Below are positions 44,521 to 52,476 of a stretch of DNA of 64,000 nt, in pieces. Source of the DNA: Bacillus sp. HMF5848. GTDB taxonomy: Bacteria; Bacillota; Bacilli; Bacillales; HMF5848. Every line of letters begins with the position of its first letter. Within the stretch, counting starts at the first letter, position 1. A program made the position numbers and the translations under genes. The notes beneath the pieces were generated by a model. That model was not told where the DNA came from. It searched no databases and was given only the letters and a program-made list of their open reading frames with translations. The stretch lies in the NCBI RefSeq assembly GCF_003944835.1, contig NZ_RWIV01000001.1, forward strand, positions 1,651,501 through 1,715,500, written 5' to 3'.

Positions 44521-44726
44521 AGCTAGATTAGTGTCCGGCTCTAGCGCCTGGCCAGTTTTTCATTTATGAATAATCTTCCTTGAGTATGTTGTGAAAAGCA
44601 TGATATGAAATATGATGCTTTTCACAGCTAGAGGTCTTAGCCGTCCCGCTCTCGAGGGAAGCTTCTTCCTGCGGGGGGACGTCTTAAGTTGGTAGGAGCT
44701 AAGCAAAGGCGCTTGCGCTTTTCTTA
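44521..44726 (+). repeat. Dispersed intergenic repeat, long form (copy 3)
   Basis: The head AGATTAGTGTCCGGCTCTAGCGCCTGGCC is followed by about 75 bases absent from copy 2, including the perfect hairpin GTGAAAAGCAT...ATGCTTTTCAC. The middle CTAGAGGTCTTAGCCGTCCCGCTC...GGGGGGACGTCTTAAG and the tail GCTAAGCAAAGGCGCTTGCGCTTTTCTTA then follow. It closely resembles copy 4 at 57981. Confidence 0.8.
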
Positions 44727-44815
44727 TACAATAAAACTTGACGTATATGTAGGTTAGTTTTGTGTCCCTTTATACTGAGTTGGCTATATAAAGGTAGTGA
44801 AAGGAGGGAGACAAG

Positions 44816-45037
44816 ATGATTGAAAGTCAAGTCATGGACTCGCAGTTACGATTAGTTTATGTTGTGGGAGTTACAGAAAGTGGCGATCCTGTTTTAAAAA
44901 GTAAAAATTACAACAATGTAAAAACGGATGCCTTGGCCGAAGATTTATTTTCAGTCGCTCAAGCCATTGCAAGCTTACAACAGTATGACGTTGACCACGT
45001 AGAACGAAACAACACAAGATTTTTGTACAGTATTTAA
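44816..45037 (+). CDS. DUF1659-family small protein
   Basis: 73 aa. It contains the run LRLVYVVGVTESGDPVLKSK and ends VERNNTRFLYSI, as in the DUF1659 proteins common in Bacillus. Function unknown. AAAGGAGGG precedes the ATG. It is the first of three small genes (DUF1659, DUF2922, YvrJ) ahead of a shared terminator, a grouping I recall from other bacilli. Confidence 0.8.
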   Translation: MIESQVMDSQLRLVYVVGVTESGDPVLKSKNYNNVKTDALAEDLFSVAQAIASLQQYDVDHVERNNTRFLYSI

Positions 45038-45073
45038 TGGTTAGATAGATAGACTAGAAAGGAGGTGCTAAAC

Positions 45074-45292
45074 TTGGCTAAAACACTAGAGTTGCATTTT
45101 CTAAATGAAGATGGGAAAACTACGAAGCTAACGATTGATAATCCGATTGAACCTATGGATGTATTAGCTATTGATGCGGCGATGGACAGCATTCTTACGG
45201 CTAATGTATTTATTTCGACTGGTGGTGAATATGTATCCAAAAAAGGTGCTCGCCTAATAGAGCGCAATGTGTCTGACATCGAATTACCATAA
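45074..45292 (+). CDS. DUF2922-family small protein
   Basis: 72 aa. The beta-strand-rich start AKTLELHFLNEDGKTTKLTI and the phrase VLAIDAAMDSI match DUF2922 proteins. It resembles its upstream neighbour in size and may interact with it. TTG 45074 lies eight bases after GGAGG. GTG 45065 overlaps that RBS and is rejected. Function unknown. Confidence 0.8.
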   Translation: MAKTLELHFLNEDGKTTKLTIDNPIEPMDVLAIDAAMDSILTANVFISTGGEYVSKKGARLIERNVSDIELP

Positions 45293-45551
45293 TGTTTGGT
45301 GCTAGGTGCTTATAATTGTAGTGCCTAGCATTTTATTTATAGATAATAGAATGTGTTTTTAGTTCTAATACATAATGAACCATTCAGATGAAGAAGTGCT
45401 CTTGCTCGGTGAGGAGATTGAGTATGAAGATACAAACAAGAAATCTCCGTAACTATTAAAGAGTCTTTCTCGCAGTGTGGTGGTTTGGGGGCGTTTGGAA
45501 TTAGCGCAACAATCTACTGCAGTTTGGTTTTTTTCGAAGGAGGTGGATATA

Positions 45552-45701
45552 ATGGAGCAATGGGTAACACTAATAAGTGAGGTAGGATTTCCGATAATAG
45601 TAACACTATATTTGCTGCATCGGATAGAGGCAAAGCTTGAGGTGCTTATTCAGTCAATCCAAGCCCTACCTGCTAGAATTGAGCAATTAGGTAATAAATA
45701 A
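45552..45701 (+). CDS. yvrJ: YvrJ-family small membrane protein
   Basis: 49 aa. One membrane segment (about residues 6-22, LISEVGFPIIVTLYLLHRI) is followed by a charged amphipathic tail LEVLIQSIQALPARIEQL, the pattern of the YvrJ family. AAGGAGGT precedes the ATG. In B. subtilis yvrJ lies near the sigO locus. Here it closes the DUF1659/DUF2922 cluster. A leader peptide-like frame (45371-45448) in the 260-base gap upstream has no RBS and is not called. Confidence 0.8.
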   Translation: MEQWVTLISEVGFPIIVTLYLLHRIEAKLEVLIQSIQALPARIEQLGNK

Positions 45702-45702
45702 A

Positions 45703-45732
45703 AAAACCCTCACGCATTTGCGTGAGGGTTCA
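45703..45732 (+). terminator. Intrinsic terminator of the DUF1659/DUF2922/yvrJ cluster
   Basis: A 12-bp stem AACCCTCACGCA (45706-45717) with TGCGTGAGGGTT (45719-45730) is preceded by an A run. The loop is very small. Confidence 0.8.
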
Positions 45733-45865
45733 TGCATGAGTTGTAAACTAAGGGTACAGTCTAACTCTAGTACCCAACGACTTTAGTGTACGTCCTTCTC
45801 ACGCTCCGCACTAATAAAAAAACACAGAATACAGTATTTGTGTTTATGTTAAGTCACAAAGTGGA

Positions 45866-46285
45866 TTATTTCTGGCTTTGACTTTTTGTGTTAACATCTG
45901 AAAAATTAGTCCAATAATACAAGTTAGTTTTTTTATCATTATTAACTATAGACTCAATATATATAGGTGATTTATCTAAAAAGGGATATGCTTGAAATAA
46001 TTTTGTATCTGCTTGACGAATTAAAAATAATAATGGGAAATATTGAGTTTTCGCTTGATTTATATTTTTATCTTTTGTAAGTACATGATAATATAAACCT
46101 TTGTCATCATACTTCCAATACCCGATTATACGTATGGGCTGTTGAAAGGCTTCAACATTAAATGTTCTATTAATAAATATATCAACAGATTGATCTTCTT
46201 CTTTTATAACATGAATACGTGGCATGACGGGAAATGACAAGTCAATGCTATCTCCGAGTGAAAGATTTATATTAGGTAAATTCAT
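45866..46285 (-). CDS. Hypothetical protein, 139 aa
   Basis: I do not recognise it. No signal peptide or membrane segment is present. It is rich in aromatic residues and predicted beta strands (RIIGYWKYDDKGLYYHVL, FPLLFLIRQAD), with a start MNLPNINLSLGDSIDLSFPV. AAAGGAG precedes the ATG. It is divergent from the LacI gene and could share regulatory sequence with it. Confidence 0.7.
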   Translation of the reverse strand: MNLPNINLSLGDSIDLSFPVMPRIHVIKEEDQSVDIFINRTFNVEAFQQPIRIIGYWKYDDKGLYYHVLTKDKNINQAKTQYFPLLFLIRQADTKLFQAYPFLDKSPIYIESIVNNDKKTNLYYWTNFSDVNTKSQSQK

Positions 46286-46372
46286 ACATAAAACTCCTTT
46301 GTTTTTACCATCGTATGTGAGTACAAGGAGCCTTGTGATAGCTTTAAAAGTTTCTGTTCACAAAAAAGTCAT

Positions 46373-46427
46373 TGAAAACGGTTAAAATTTATTGTATTAT
46401 TCAAATAGTCAACCGAAAACGTTTTGG
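46373..46427 (+). promoter_or_regulatory. cre-like site and LacI-type operator upstream of the LacI gene
   Basis: TGAAAACGGTTAAA (46373-46386) matches the CcpA box TGWAANCGNTNWCA with one mismatch. CCGAAAACGTTTTGG (46413-46427) centres on the palindrome AAAACGTTTT and overlaps the RBS. Together they suggest catabolite repression plus autoregulation. Confidence 0.55.
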
Positions 46428-46435
46428 AGGATGTC

Positions 46436-47449
46436 ATGACAACTATTAAAGACATTGCTAAAATAGCTGGTGTGTCTATAACTACTGTCTCGAGAGCACT
46501 TAATGGATACTCTGACGTAAATGAGGGCACACGAAAAAAAATAATGGATGTAGCAAAACAACTAAATTATAGTCCTAACACGCTTGCCCGTAGTTTAGTA
46601 ATGAATAAATCTAAAACAATAGGGTTACTTGTTTCTGGCTGGAAACGATCATCTGCAAAAGATAATTTTACATTTGAAGTACTATCAGGTATCAATGACT
46701 ATATAGGCACGACTGATTATGATATTGTTCTATTTAGCACAGACTCAACAAAACAGAGGGAAAAGACCTATTCACAGTTATGTCGTGAACGCCGAGTTGA
46801 TGGTGTTATTCTTCAAGGAATCAAACTAGATGATCCATATCTTGAAGAGGTAGTAGAAAGTGACATTCCTTGTGTTCTGATAGATATTCCGATAAAAAGT
46901 TCTTCTGTAGGTTTTGTCACCACTGATAATGTTATTGGTGCATATAGTGCTGTAAACTATCTTATTGGGTTAGGACATAAGAATATTGCTATGGTTAATG
47001 GGCATGAACTAGCTTTTGTTAGTCAAAAGCGTTTACAAGGATATATGGATGCTCATAGAGAAGCCAATTTGCCGATTCGAACCTCTTGGATTTTAGATGG
47101 AGAGTTTGATGAGGAAAGAGCTGAAACAGTTGCATTTGAATTATTGTCTTCTAACAAAGAAATAACAGCGGTGTTTTGTGCAAGTGACTTAATGGCATTG
47201 GGTGTTTTAAAGGCCACTGAAAAGCTTGGAATTCAAGTGCCGACAGATTTATCGATATTAGGATACGACGATATTATACTAGCTAGCTATGTAAAGCCCG
47301 CACTAACAACAGTTAAACAGGATATATTTCAAATGGGATTTGAGGCTGCCAAAATGATTGTACAGATGCTGGATGGTACTCAAGGTCCTAAAGTTGTAAC
47401 ATTGCCAACCGAAATAATAAAAAGAAATAGTTGTGCTGTCAAAAGCTGA
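46436..47449 (+). CDS. LacI-family sugar operon repressor
   Basis: 337 aa. The HTH and hinge (TIKDIAKIAGVSITTVSRAL to NYSPNTLARSL) are canonical. The periplasmic-binding-like domain has VLIDIPIKSSSVGFV, FCASDLMALGVL and ILGYDDI. It should bind CG-centred palindromes such as those at 46413, 47470, 47533 and 47615, repressing the GH65/ABC operon until its sugar is present. ATG 46436 follows TTTGGAGGA. The frame from 46424 starts inside the RBS. Confidence 0.92.
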   Translation: MTTIKDIAKIAGVSITTVSRALNGYSDVNEGTRKKIMDVAKQLNYSPNTLARSLVMNKSKTIGLLVSGWKRSSAKDNFTFEVLSGINDYIGTTDYDIVLFSTDSTKQREKTYSQLCRERRVDGVILQGIKLDDPYLEEVVESDIPCVLIDIPIKSSSVGFVTTDNVIGAYSAVNYLIGLGHKNIAMVNGHELAFVSQKRLQGYMDAHREANLPIRTSWILDGEFDEERAETVAFELLSSNKEITAVFCASDLMALGVLKATEKLGIQVPTDLSILGYDDIILASYVKPALTTVKQDIFQMGFEAAKMIVQMLDGTQGPKVVTLPTEIIKRNSCAVKS

Positions 47450-47469
47450 TTATTTTTTTTAGTAAAATT

Positions 47470-47629
47470 CGAAACGTTTCGGAAAAATAGTGGGATTTGT
47501 GAATTTCTGCGAGGGATTCTATATTTTATTTTAACGTTTCCGGGGATTTATAAAGATTTTTTAAATTATTATTCAAAATTACAGTACATTATTGGTCGTT
47601 TTTGAGGTGTTTCTCCCGAAACGTTTAGG
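47470..47629 (+). promoter_or_regulatory. Three LacI-type operator sites upstream of the GH65 gene
   Basis: CGAAACGTTTCG (47470-47481) is a perfect 12-bp palindrome. AACGTTTCCGG (47533-47543) is a half-conserved copy. CCGAAACGTTTAGG (47616-47629) is a near-palindrome just before the coding region. All share the core of the site in front of the repressor's own gene, so this regulator can control both units. Confidence 0.65.
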
Positions 47630-47692
47630 TAACATGAGGTTTTGGGCACCATACAAAATGCAGGATTGTTGATGTAAAAGGAGCGATAAAAG

Positions 47693-50032
47693 TTGTTGAA
47701 ATATGATGTGGGAACCGGGGAATATAAAGACTGGATTGTTTCTGAAGTTGAATTTGATCCAAATTTTCAAGGGAAAGCTGAAGCGATCATGTCTTTAGGA
47801 AATGGGTATATGGGATTAAGGTCATCTACGGAAGAATCATACTTAGGTCAAGTACGAGGATTGTTTATTGCAGGAACCTTCAACCAGTTTGACGAGTATG
47901 AAGTCACTGAGCTACCCAACGCTGCCGATTTAGTAGAAATGAATATTACTATTAATGAAGAAAAATTTTCTCTTGAAAAAGGCAGAGTAACGAATTATAG
48001 ACGAGATTTAAATTTAAAAAACGCTGAACTTGTAAGAAGTTTTACTTGGGAGAACAGTCAAGGAGAAAAGTTCGAATTTATTTTTCGCCGTTTTGTTTCA
48101 TTAAATAATATTCATTTAATAGCTGCGAAGGTTGAGATAAAGCCTATAAACAACAATGCAACAATTAAAATTGGTTCTGGTATAAATGGTCAAACAACGA
48201 ATACTGGTACGCAGCACTTTCACGAAGGTGAAAAACGTATTTTTGATAAAAAATACATTCAAATGCTAAGCAAAACAACAGAGTCGAAAATAGATTTTGT
48301 TTATAACACTGTGCACAATGCCTTTATTAACGGGAATGAATTGACTTTCGATCCACGTATGGTAATGGATCGAAGAAAAGTATTTATTGAAGGTACTTTT
48401 TCAGTCTCGACAGGTGAGACACTAACGTTTGAAAAACTATCAAATATTTATTCAAGTCGCGACAAAAAGTATAGCCATGAAAACTATTCTCTTGATACTC
48501 TTCGTGAGGATTCTCTTTTAAACCTTAAATCAGAAGCGACTAAGGGATATGATGTTTTGTTCTCAGAGAGTGTAACTGCATGGGCGGAAAAATGGAGAGA
48601 CATGGCTATTACAATTGATAGCAAGCATGATTTTGATCAATTAGCAATTCGTTTTGCACATTATCATCTGATTCTCATGACACCAGCCCATGACAATCGC
48701 TTTGGAATAGCTGCAAAAGGATTAACAGGTGAAGGATATAAAGGCCATTCCTTCTGGGATACAGAAATCTTCATTTTACCATTCTTAAGCTACACATATC
48801 CTGTAATAGCTCGTAGATTACTAGAATACCGCTACAATACAATTGCTGGAGCTCGTAAAAAAGCAGAAGTAAACGGTTATGAAGGTGCTATGTACCCATG
48901 GGAGTCAGCCTTTACTGGTGATGAAGTAACACCTGTTTGGGGAGCTGTGGACATCGTTACTGGTAAGGCTACAAAGATTTGGTCCGGCTTTATTGAACAA
49001 CATATTACGGCTGATATTTCATTCGCGTTGTGGCAATATTATCAACTTACGGGAGATCAAGAGTTTATGGATCGTTTCGGATATGAAATGTTATTTGATA
49101 CTGCAACGTTCTGGGCTAGTCGTCTTGAGTGGAATGAGGAAAAAGGCTATTACGGTATAAACAATGTAATAGGTCCTGACGAGTATAAAGAGCATGTTAG
49201 TAACAATGCCTTCACAAATTATATGGCACATTGGAACATTGAACTGGCCATCGAGTATTATAACGAGTTGACTTCAGAACGTCCTGAGCTTTGGGCATCC
49301 TTAAATAAAAAACTTAATCTGGAAGAGGCATTTAGTAAGTGGACAACTAAGATTAGGAAAATATATTTGCCTGAACCTCGAGAAGAAGATTTAGTAATAC
49401 CACAGGATGACACTTATTTGACTAAGAAAACTATTGATCTAACAAAATACAAAAATCAAAACCATGTGGGCTCAATTTTTGAAGATTACAATTTAGAACA
49501 AGTGAACGATATTCAAGTATCAAAACAAGCTGACATCATGGTGTTATTCTATTTGCTTGAAAATAAATTTTCTAAAGATGTTAAGCGTGCTAACTGGAAT
49601 TATTATGAGCCAAAAACTTTACATGATTCTTCTTTGAGTTTATCTACACATAGTGTATTAGCATCAGATATGGATGATCCAGAGCTTGCTTACAGTCTGT
49701 TTGAACGAGCTGCACGAATTGATTTAGGACCAAATATGAAATCATCTGATCATGGTATGCATACAGCATCTATCGGAGGTGTGTGGCAATGCGTAGTGAA
49801 TGGTTTTGGTGGAGTTCGTATGCTGGATGGAAAGCTTCGAATTGATTCAAAATTACCAAAGCAGTGGAACAAGCTTAAGTTCCCGATTAACTGGAAGGGT
49901 GACCGTTTAGAAGTAACGGTTACGCCATCTACTATTATTGTAAAAAACGTATCGCAAAAGAATACACAAGTTGAATTCGAAGCGCATGGTAAGCAGTACA
50001 CACTTAGTGATGAATTAACTATTCAATACTAG
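47693..50032 (+). CDS. GH65 glycoside phosphorylase (kojibiose/glucosylglycerol-like rather than maltose)
   Basis: 779 aa, cytosolic. N-terminal super-sandwich domain (SLGNGYMGLR), central (alpha/alpha)6 barrel with the general acid Glu in IGPDEYKEHVSNNAF, the phosphate-binding region near HTASIGGVWQ, then a C-terminal beta sheet. It phosphorolyses an alpha-glucoside to beta-glucose-1-phosphate. Maltose phosphorylases have an HNEWEITFEEIHR-like acceptor loop after GALYP. Here the position reads GAMYPWESAFTGDEVTP, as I remember for the kojibiose/nigerose/glucosylglycerol branch. TTG 47693 lies nine bases after AAAGGAG. It heads a sugar-import operon. No beta-phosphoglucomutase gene is adjacent. 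Confidence 0.85.
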   Translation: MLKYDVGTGEYKDWIVSEVEFDPNFQGKAEAIMSLGNGYMGLRSSTEESYLGQVRGLFIAGTFNQFDEYEVTELPNAADLVEMNITINEEKFSLEKGRVTNYRRDLNLKNAELVRSFTWENSQGEKFEFIFRRFVSLNNIHLIAAKVEIKPINNNATIKIGSGINGQTTNTGTQHFHEGEKRIFDKKYIQMLSKTTESKIDFVYNTVHNAFINGNELTFDPRMVMDRRKVFIEGTFSVSTGETLTFEKLSNIYSSRDKKYSHENYSLDTLREDSLLNLKSEATKGYDVLFSESVTAWAEKWRDMAITIDSKHDFDQLAIRFAHYHLILMTPAHDNRFGIAAKGLTGEGYKGHSFWDTEIFILPFLSYTYPVIARRLLEYRYNTIAGARKKAEVNGYEGAMYPWESAFTGDEVTPVWGAVDIVTGKATKIWSGFIEQHITADISFALWQYYQLTGDQEFMDRFGYEMLFDTATFWASRLEWNEEKGYYGINNVIGPDEYKEHVSNNAFTNYMAHWNIELAIEYYNELTSERPELWASLNKKLNLEEAFSKWTTKIRKIYLPEPREEDLVIPQDDTYLTKKTIDLTKYKNQNHVGSIFEDYNLEQVNDIQVSKQADIMVLFYLLENKFSKDVKRANWNYYEPKTLHDSSLSLSTHSVLASDMDDPELAYSLFERAARIDLGPNMKSSDHGMHTASIGGVWQCVVNGFGGVRMLDGKLRIDSKLPKQWNKLKFPINWKGDRLEVTVTPSTIIVKNVSQKNTQVEFEAHGKQYTLSDELTIQY

Positions 50033-50043
50033 TTTTAGGTCGT

Positions 50044-50067
50044 AAAGGGGGCTTGTCCCCCTTTTAG
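50044..50067 (+). promoter_or_regulatory. G/C-rich hairpin after the GH65 gene
   Basis: AAAGGGGG-CTTGT-CCCCCTTT, ending TTAG, sits 12 bases after the stop. With a short T tail it may be a partial terminator between the enzyme and transport genes. Confidence 0.6.
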
Positions 50068-50111
50068 ATAAATTTAATATATTAAGCCTAATAGAAAGGG
50101 GTCTATGTGAC

Positions 50112-51407
50112 ATGAAAAGTAAAAAGTGGTTGGCAACTCTTGGTATGACATCTGTTCTTTTTGGAAGCGTTTTAGCAGGTTGTGGAGGGAATGATACAAG
50201 TTCAGGAGGCAATACTGAACCAACAACTGAAGGAACAAACAACACAGCAGTAGAAGAACCAGTAACTGTGACTTTAGCAGGTTGGGGAGGGAATGAATCT
50301 GAAGCAAAGCTTCTAAAAGAAACGATTGCAGCTTTTGAAGAATCTCATCCAAACATTAAAGTGAATTATGAAGTGATTTCAGATCAATATATGGACGTTA
50401 TCCAAACGCGCCTTATCGGTGGTGAAGCACCAGACGTTTTCTATCTTGATGCTTTTGAGGCACCTAAATTAATTGCTACCGGTGTATTAGAGCCACTAGA
50501 TAGCTATGTAACAGAAGAATTTGATGTTGATGATTTTGAAAAGCCTTTATTAGATGCTTTTAAAGGTGAAGATGGTAACTTTTATGGTTTTCCTAAGGAT
50601 TTCTCAACTTTAGCACTTTTCTATAATAAAACTATGTTTGAAGAAGCAGGCGTAGAAGTTCCAAAAACTTGGGACGAACTTCGCGAAGTTTCAAAGGTAC
50701 TAACTAAGGGAGAAGACGTATTCGGTTTTGGCGTTGCACCTGAATTAGCACGTCAATACTTTGTGGGCGAGTCTTTAGGTGGACAAATTGTAAAAGATAA
50801 TATGGCAAACTTCGCTGATTCCAAGGTTGTTGAAGCATTACAACCAATTATTGACCAGCATAATATAGATAAAACATCTGCACAGCCAAATGAAGTTGGC
50901 GCAGGCTGGGGAGGAGAAATGTTCGGTCAAGGTAAAGCGGCTATGGTAATTGAAGGGAACTGGGCAATTCCTTACTTACAAGATACATTCCCTGACATTG
51001 ATTTTGGTACTGCTGAAGTTCCGACTATTAATGGTAAAGAAGGAACGATGGCATATACAGTTGCTTATGTCATGAATAAAGCATCTGATAAGAAAGAAGC
51101 TGCTTGGGAGTTGTTATCTTACTTAACAGGCAAAGATGGGATGGAAATTTGGACATCTAAAGGCTTTGCTCTACCTACTCGTAAATCAGTAGCTGAAAAA
51201 TTAGGTTGGGATAAAGATGAACTACGCGCTCCAATCGTTGCAGGTGCTTCATATGCAACAGTATGGTCTGAAGGGACAAACTTACCAATTATTATGAATA
51301 ACTTTAACAACCAATTTGTAAGTGCATTCTTAGGTGAACAACCATTAGACAAAGCATTACAATCAGCTCAAGAACAAGCGAATAGTGAAATTGATGCAAA
51401 CCAATAA
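50112..51407 (+). CDS. Carbohydrate ABC transporter substrate-binding lipoprotein
   Basis: 431 aa, family 1 extracellular solute-binding protein. The lipoprotein signal is residues 1-23 (lipobox SVLAGC), followed by an acidic Thr/Glu-rich linker. The fold begins VTLAGWGGNESEAKLL. Other marks are EAPDVFYLDAFEAP and GKAAMVIEGNWAIPYL. It captures an oligosaccharide or glycoside outside the cell for the two following permeases. By context its ligand is the substrate of the GH65 enzyme. AAAGGGG precedes the ATG. Confidence 0.92.
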   Translation: MKSKKWLATLGMTSVLFGSVLAGCGGNDTSSGGNTEPTTEGTNNTAVEEPVTVTLAGWGGNESEAKLLKETIAAFEESHPNIKVNYEVISDQYMDVIQTRLIGGEAPDVFYLDAFEAPKLIATGVLEPLDSYVTEEFDVDDFEKPLLDAFKGEDGNFYGFPKDFSTLALFYNKTMFEEAGVEVPKTWDELREVSKVLTKGEDVFGFGVAPELARQYFVGESLGGQIVKDNMANFADSKVVEALQPIIDQHNIDKTSAQPNEVGAGWGGEMFGQGKAAMVIEGNWAIPYLQDTFPDIDFGTAEVPTINGKEGTMAYTVAYVMNKASDKKEAAWELLSYLTGKDGMEIWTSKGFALPTRKSVAEKLGWDKDELRAPIVAGASYATVWSEGTNLPIIMNNFNNQFVSAFLGEQPLDKALQSAQEQANSEIDANQ

Positions 51408-51415
51408 ATAAACAT

Positions 51416-51515
51416 AGGGGGAGCATTTCTCTCTCCCCCTTCTTTAACATATTGTCGTTTGCCCCTATTCAACTCTTTCTGCTGAAGTAATTGAACTTCA
51501 GTAGACAGAGTTGAA
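51416..51515 (+). promoter_or_regulatory. Two consecutive hairpins between binding-protein and permease genes
   Basis: First, AGGGGGAG (51416-51423) pairs with CTCCCCCT, followed by TCTTT. Second, a long stem of 51468-51487 with 51495-51515 (TTCAACTCT at one end with AGAGTTGAA, CTGAAGT with ACTTCAG) surrounds a six-base loop. Both lie in the 150-base gap. They should favour binding protein over permease expression. Confidence 0.65.
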
Positions 51516-51558
51516 ATAGTCATTTCACTTCATGTAGATAATGAAGGAGTTGTTTATC

Positions 51559-52458
51559 ATGAAAAAGAAATATTCTAAAAGTTTAATTCGGGAAGCTGGG
51601 ACAGGTTACTTTTTTATGTCTCCTACCATTTTCGTTTTATTAATGTTTGTAATTGGCCCCATTTTGTACGCTATTTTTCTATCATTTAACAAAGTGCAGT
51701 TACTTGGTGGTACATCTTATGATTTTGTGGGACTGAAGAATTTTGAGCGAATCGTAAATGACCAACGTGCATTGATTGCACTTTGGAATACATTTAAATA
51801 TGTTATTATCGTTGTCCCGACTCAGACGATGTTGGCTCTTATACTCGCAGCTTCACTAAATGCTGGAATGAAGGGACAAAAGTTTTTTAGGATTGTTTAT
51901 TATTTACCAACCTTAACTTCATCAGCGGTACTAACACTTATTTTTATGTGGATGTACAACAAAAATGGTTTGATTAATCACATACTAGAGTTATTCGGAT
52001 TACCAACTTATAACTGGATCGGAGACCCTCAAATAGCCTTAACGGCTATTATGATTATGAATATCTGGTCGACAGCGCCATTCTTTATGGTTATTTATTT
52101 AGCTGCATTACAAGATATCCCGGATTCGTTATATGAGGCAGCTTCTTTAGATGGAGCTACCGGTATTCAAAAGTTTTTATACGTTACTGTACCTTATTTA
52201 CGACCAGTTACGTCATTTGTAGTGATTATGGGTATAATTGGGACATTTCAGCTGTTTGATCAATCATATATTTTTTCTGGTGGATCAGGGGGGCCTAATA
52301 ACTCTACGTTAACTGTTGTATTACTGATTTATCAATATGCATTTAAGACGCTAGGTACGATGGGGTATGCAGCTGCATTAGCGTTTGCATTAGCATTGGT
52401 TATTTTATTAGCCACATTAATACAACGCAAATTCTCTAAAGAAGAATCGTTGTATTAA
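51559..52458 (+). CDS. Sugar ABC transporter permease, MalF-type
   Basis: 299 aa with six membrane segments and the EAA loop YEAASLDGATGIQKFLYVTVP typical of CUT1 sugar permeases. It pairs with the next gene product. ATG 51559 is ten bases after AAGGAG. ATG 51541 overlaps that RBS. Confidence 0.92.
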   Translation: MKKKYSKSLIREAGTGYFFMSPTIFVLLMFVIGPILYAIFLSFNKVQLLGGTSYDFVGLKNFERIVNDQRALIALWNTFKYVIIVVPTQTMLALILAASLNAGMKGQKFFRIVYYLPTLTSSAVLTLIFMWMYNKNGLINHILELFGLPTYNWIGDPQIALTAIMIMNIWSTAPFFMVIYLAALQDIPDSLYEAASLDGATGIQKFLYVTVPYLRPVTSFVVIMGIIGTFQLFDQSYIFSGGSGGPNNSTLTVVLLIYQYAFKTLGTMGYAAALAFALALVILLATLIQRKFSKEESLY

Positions 52459-52476
52459 AATGGGAGGGATACTGTT

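Noticed and set aside
45371-45448. 25-aa frame MNHSDEEVLLLGEEIEYEDT and onward
   Set aside because: No ribosome-binding site before the ATG, so too weak to call.
47693-50032. Label as maltose phosphorylase malP
   Set aside because: The acceptor loop differs from that of maltose phosphorylases, so the specific name is not justified.
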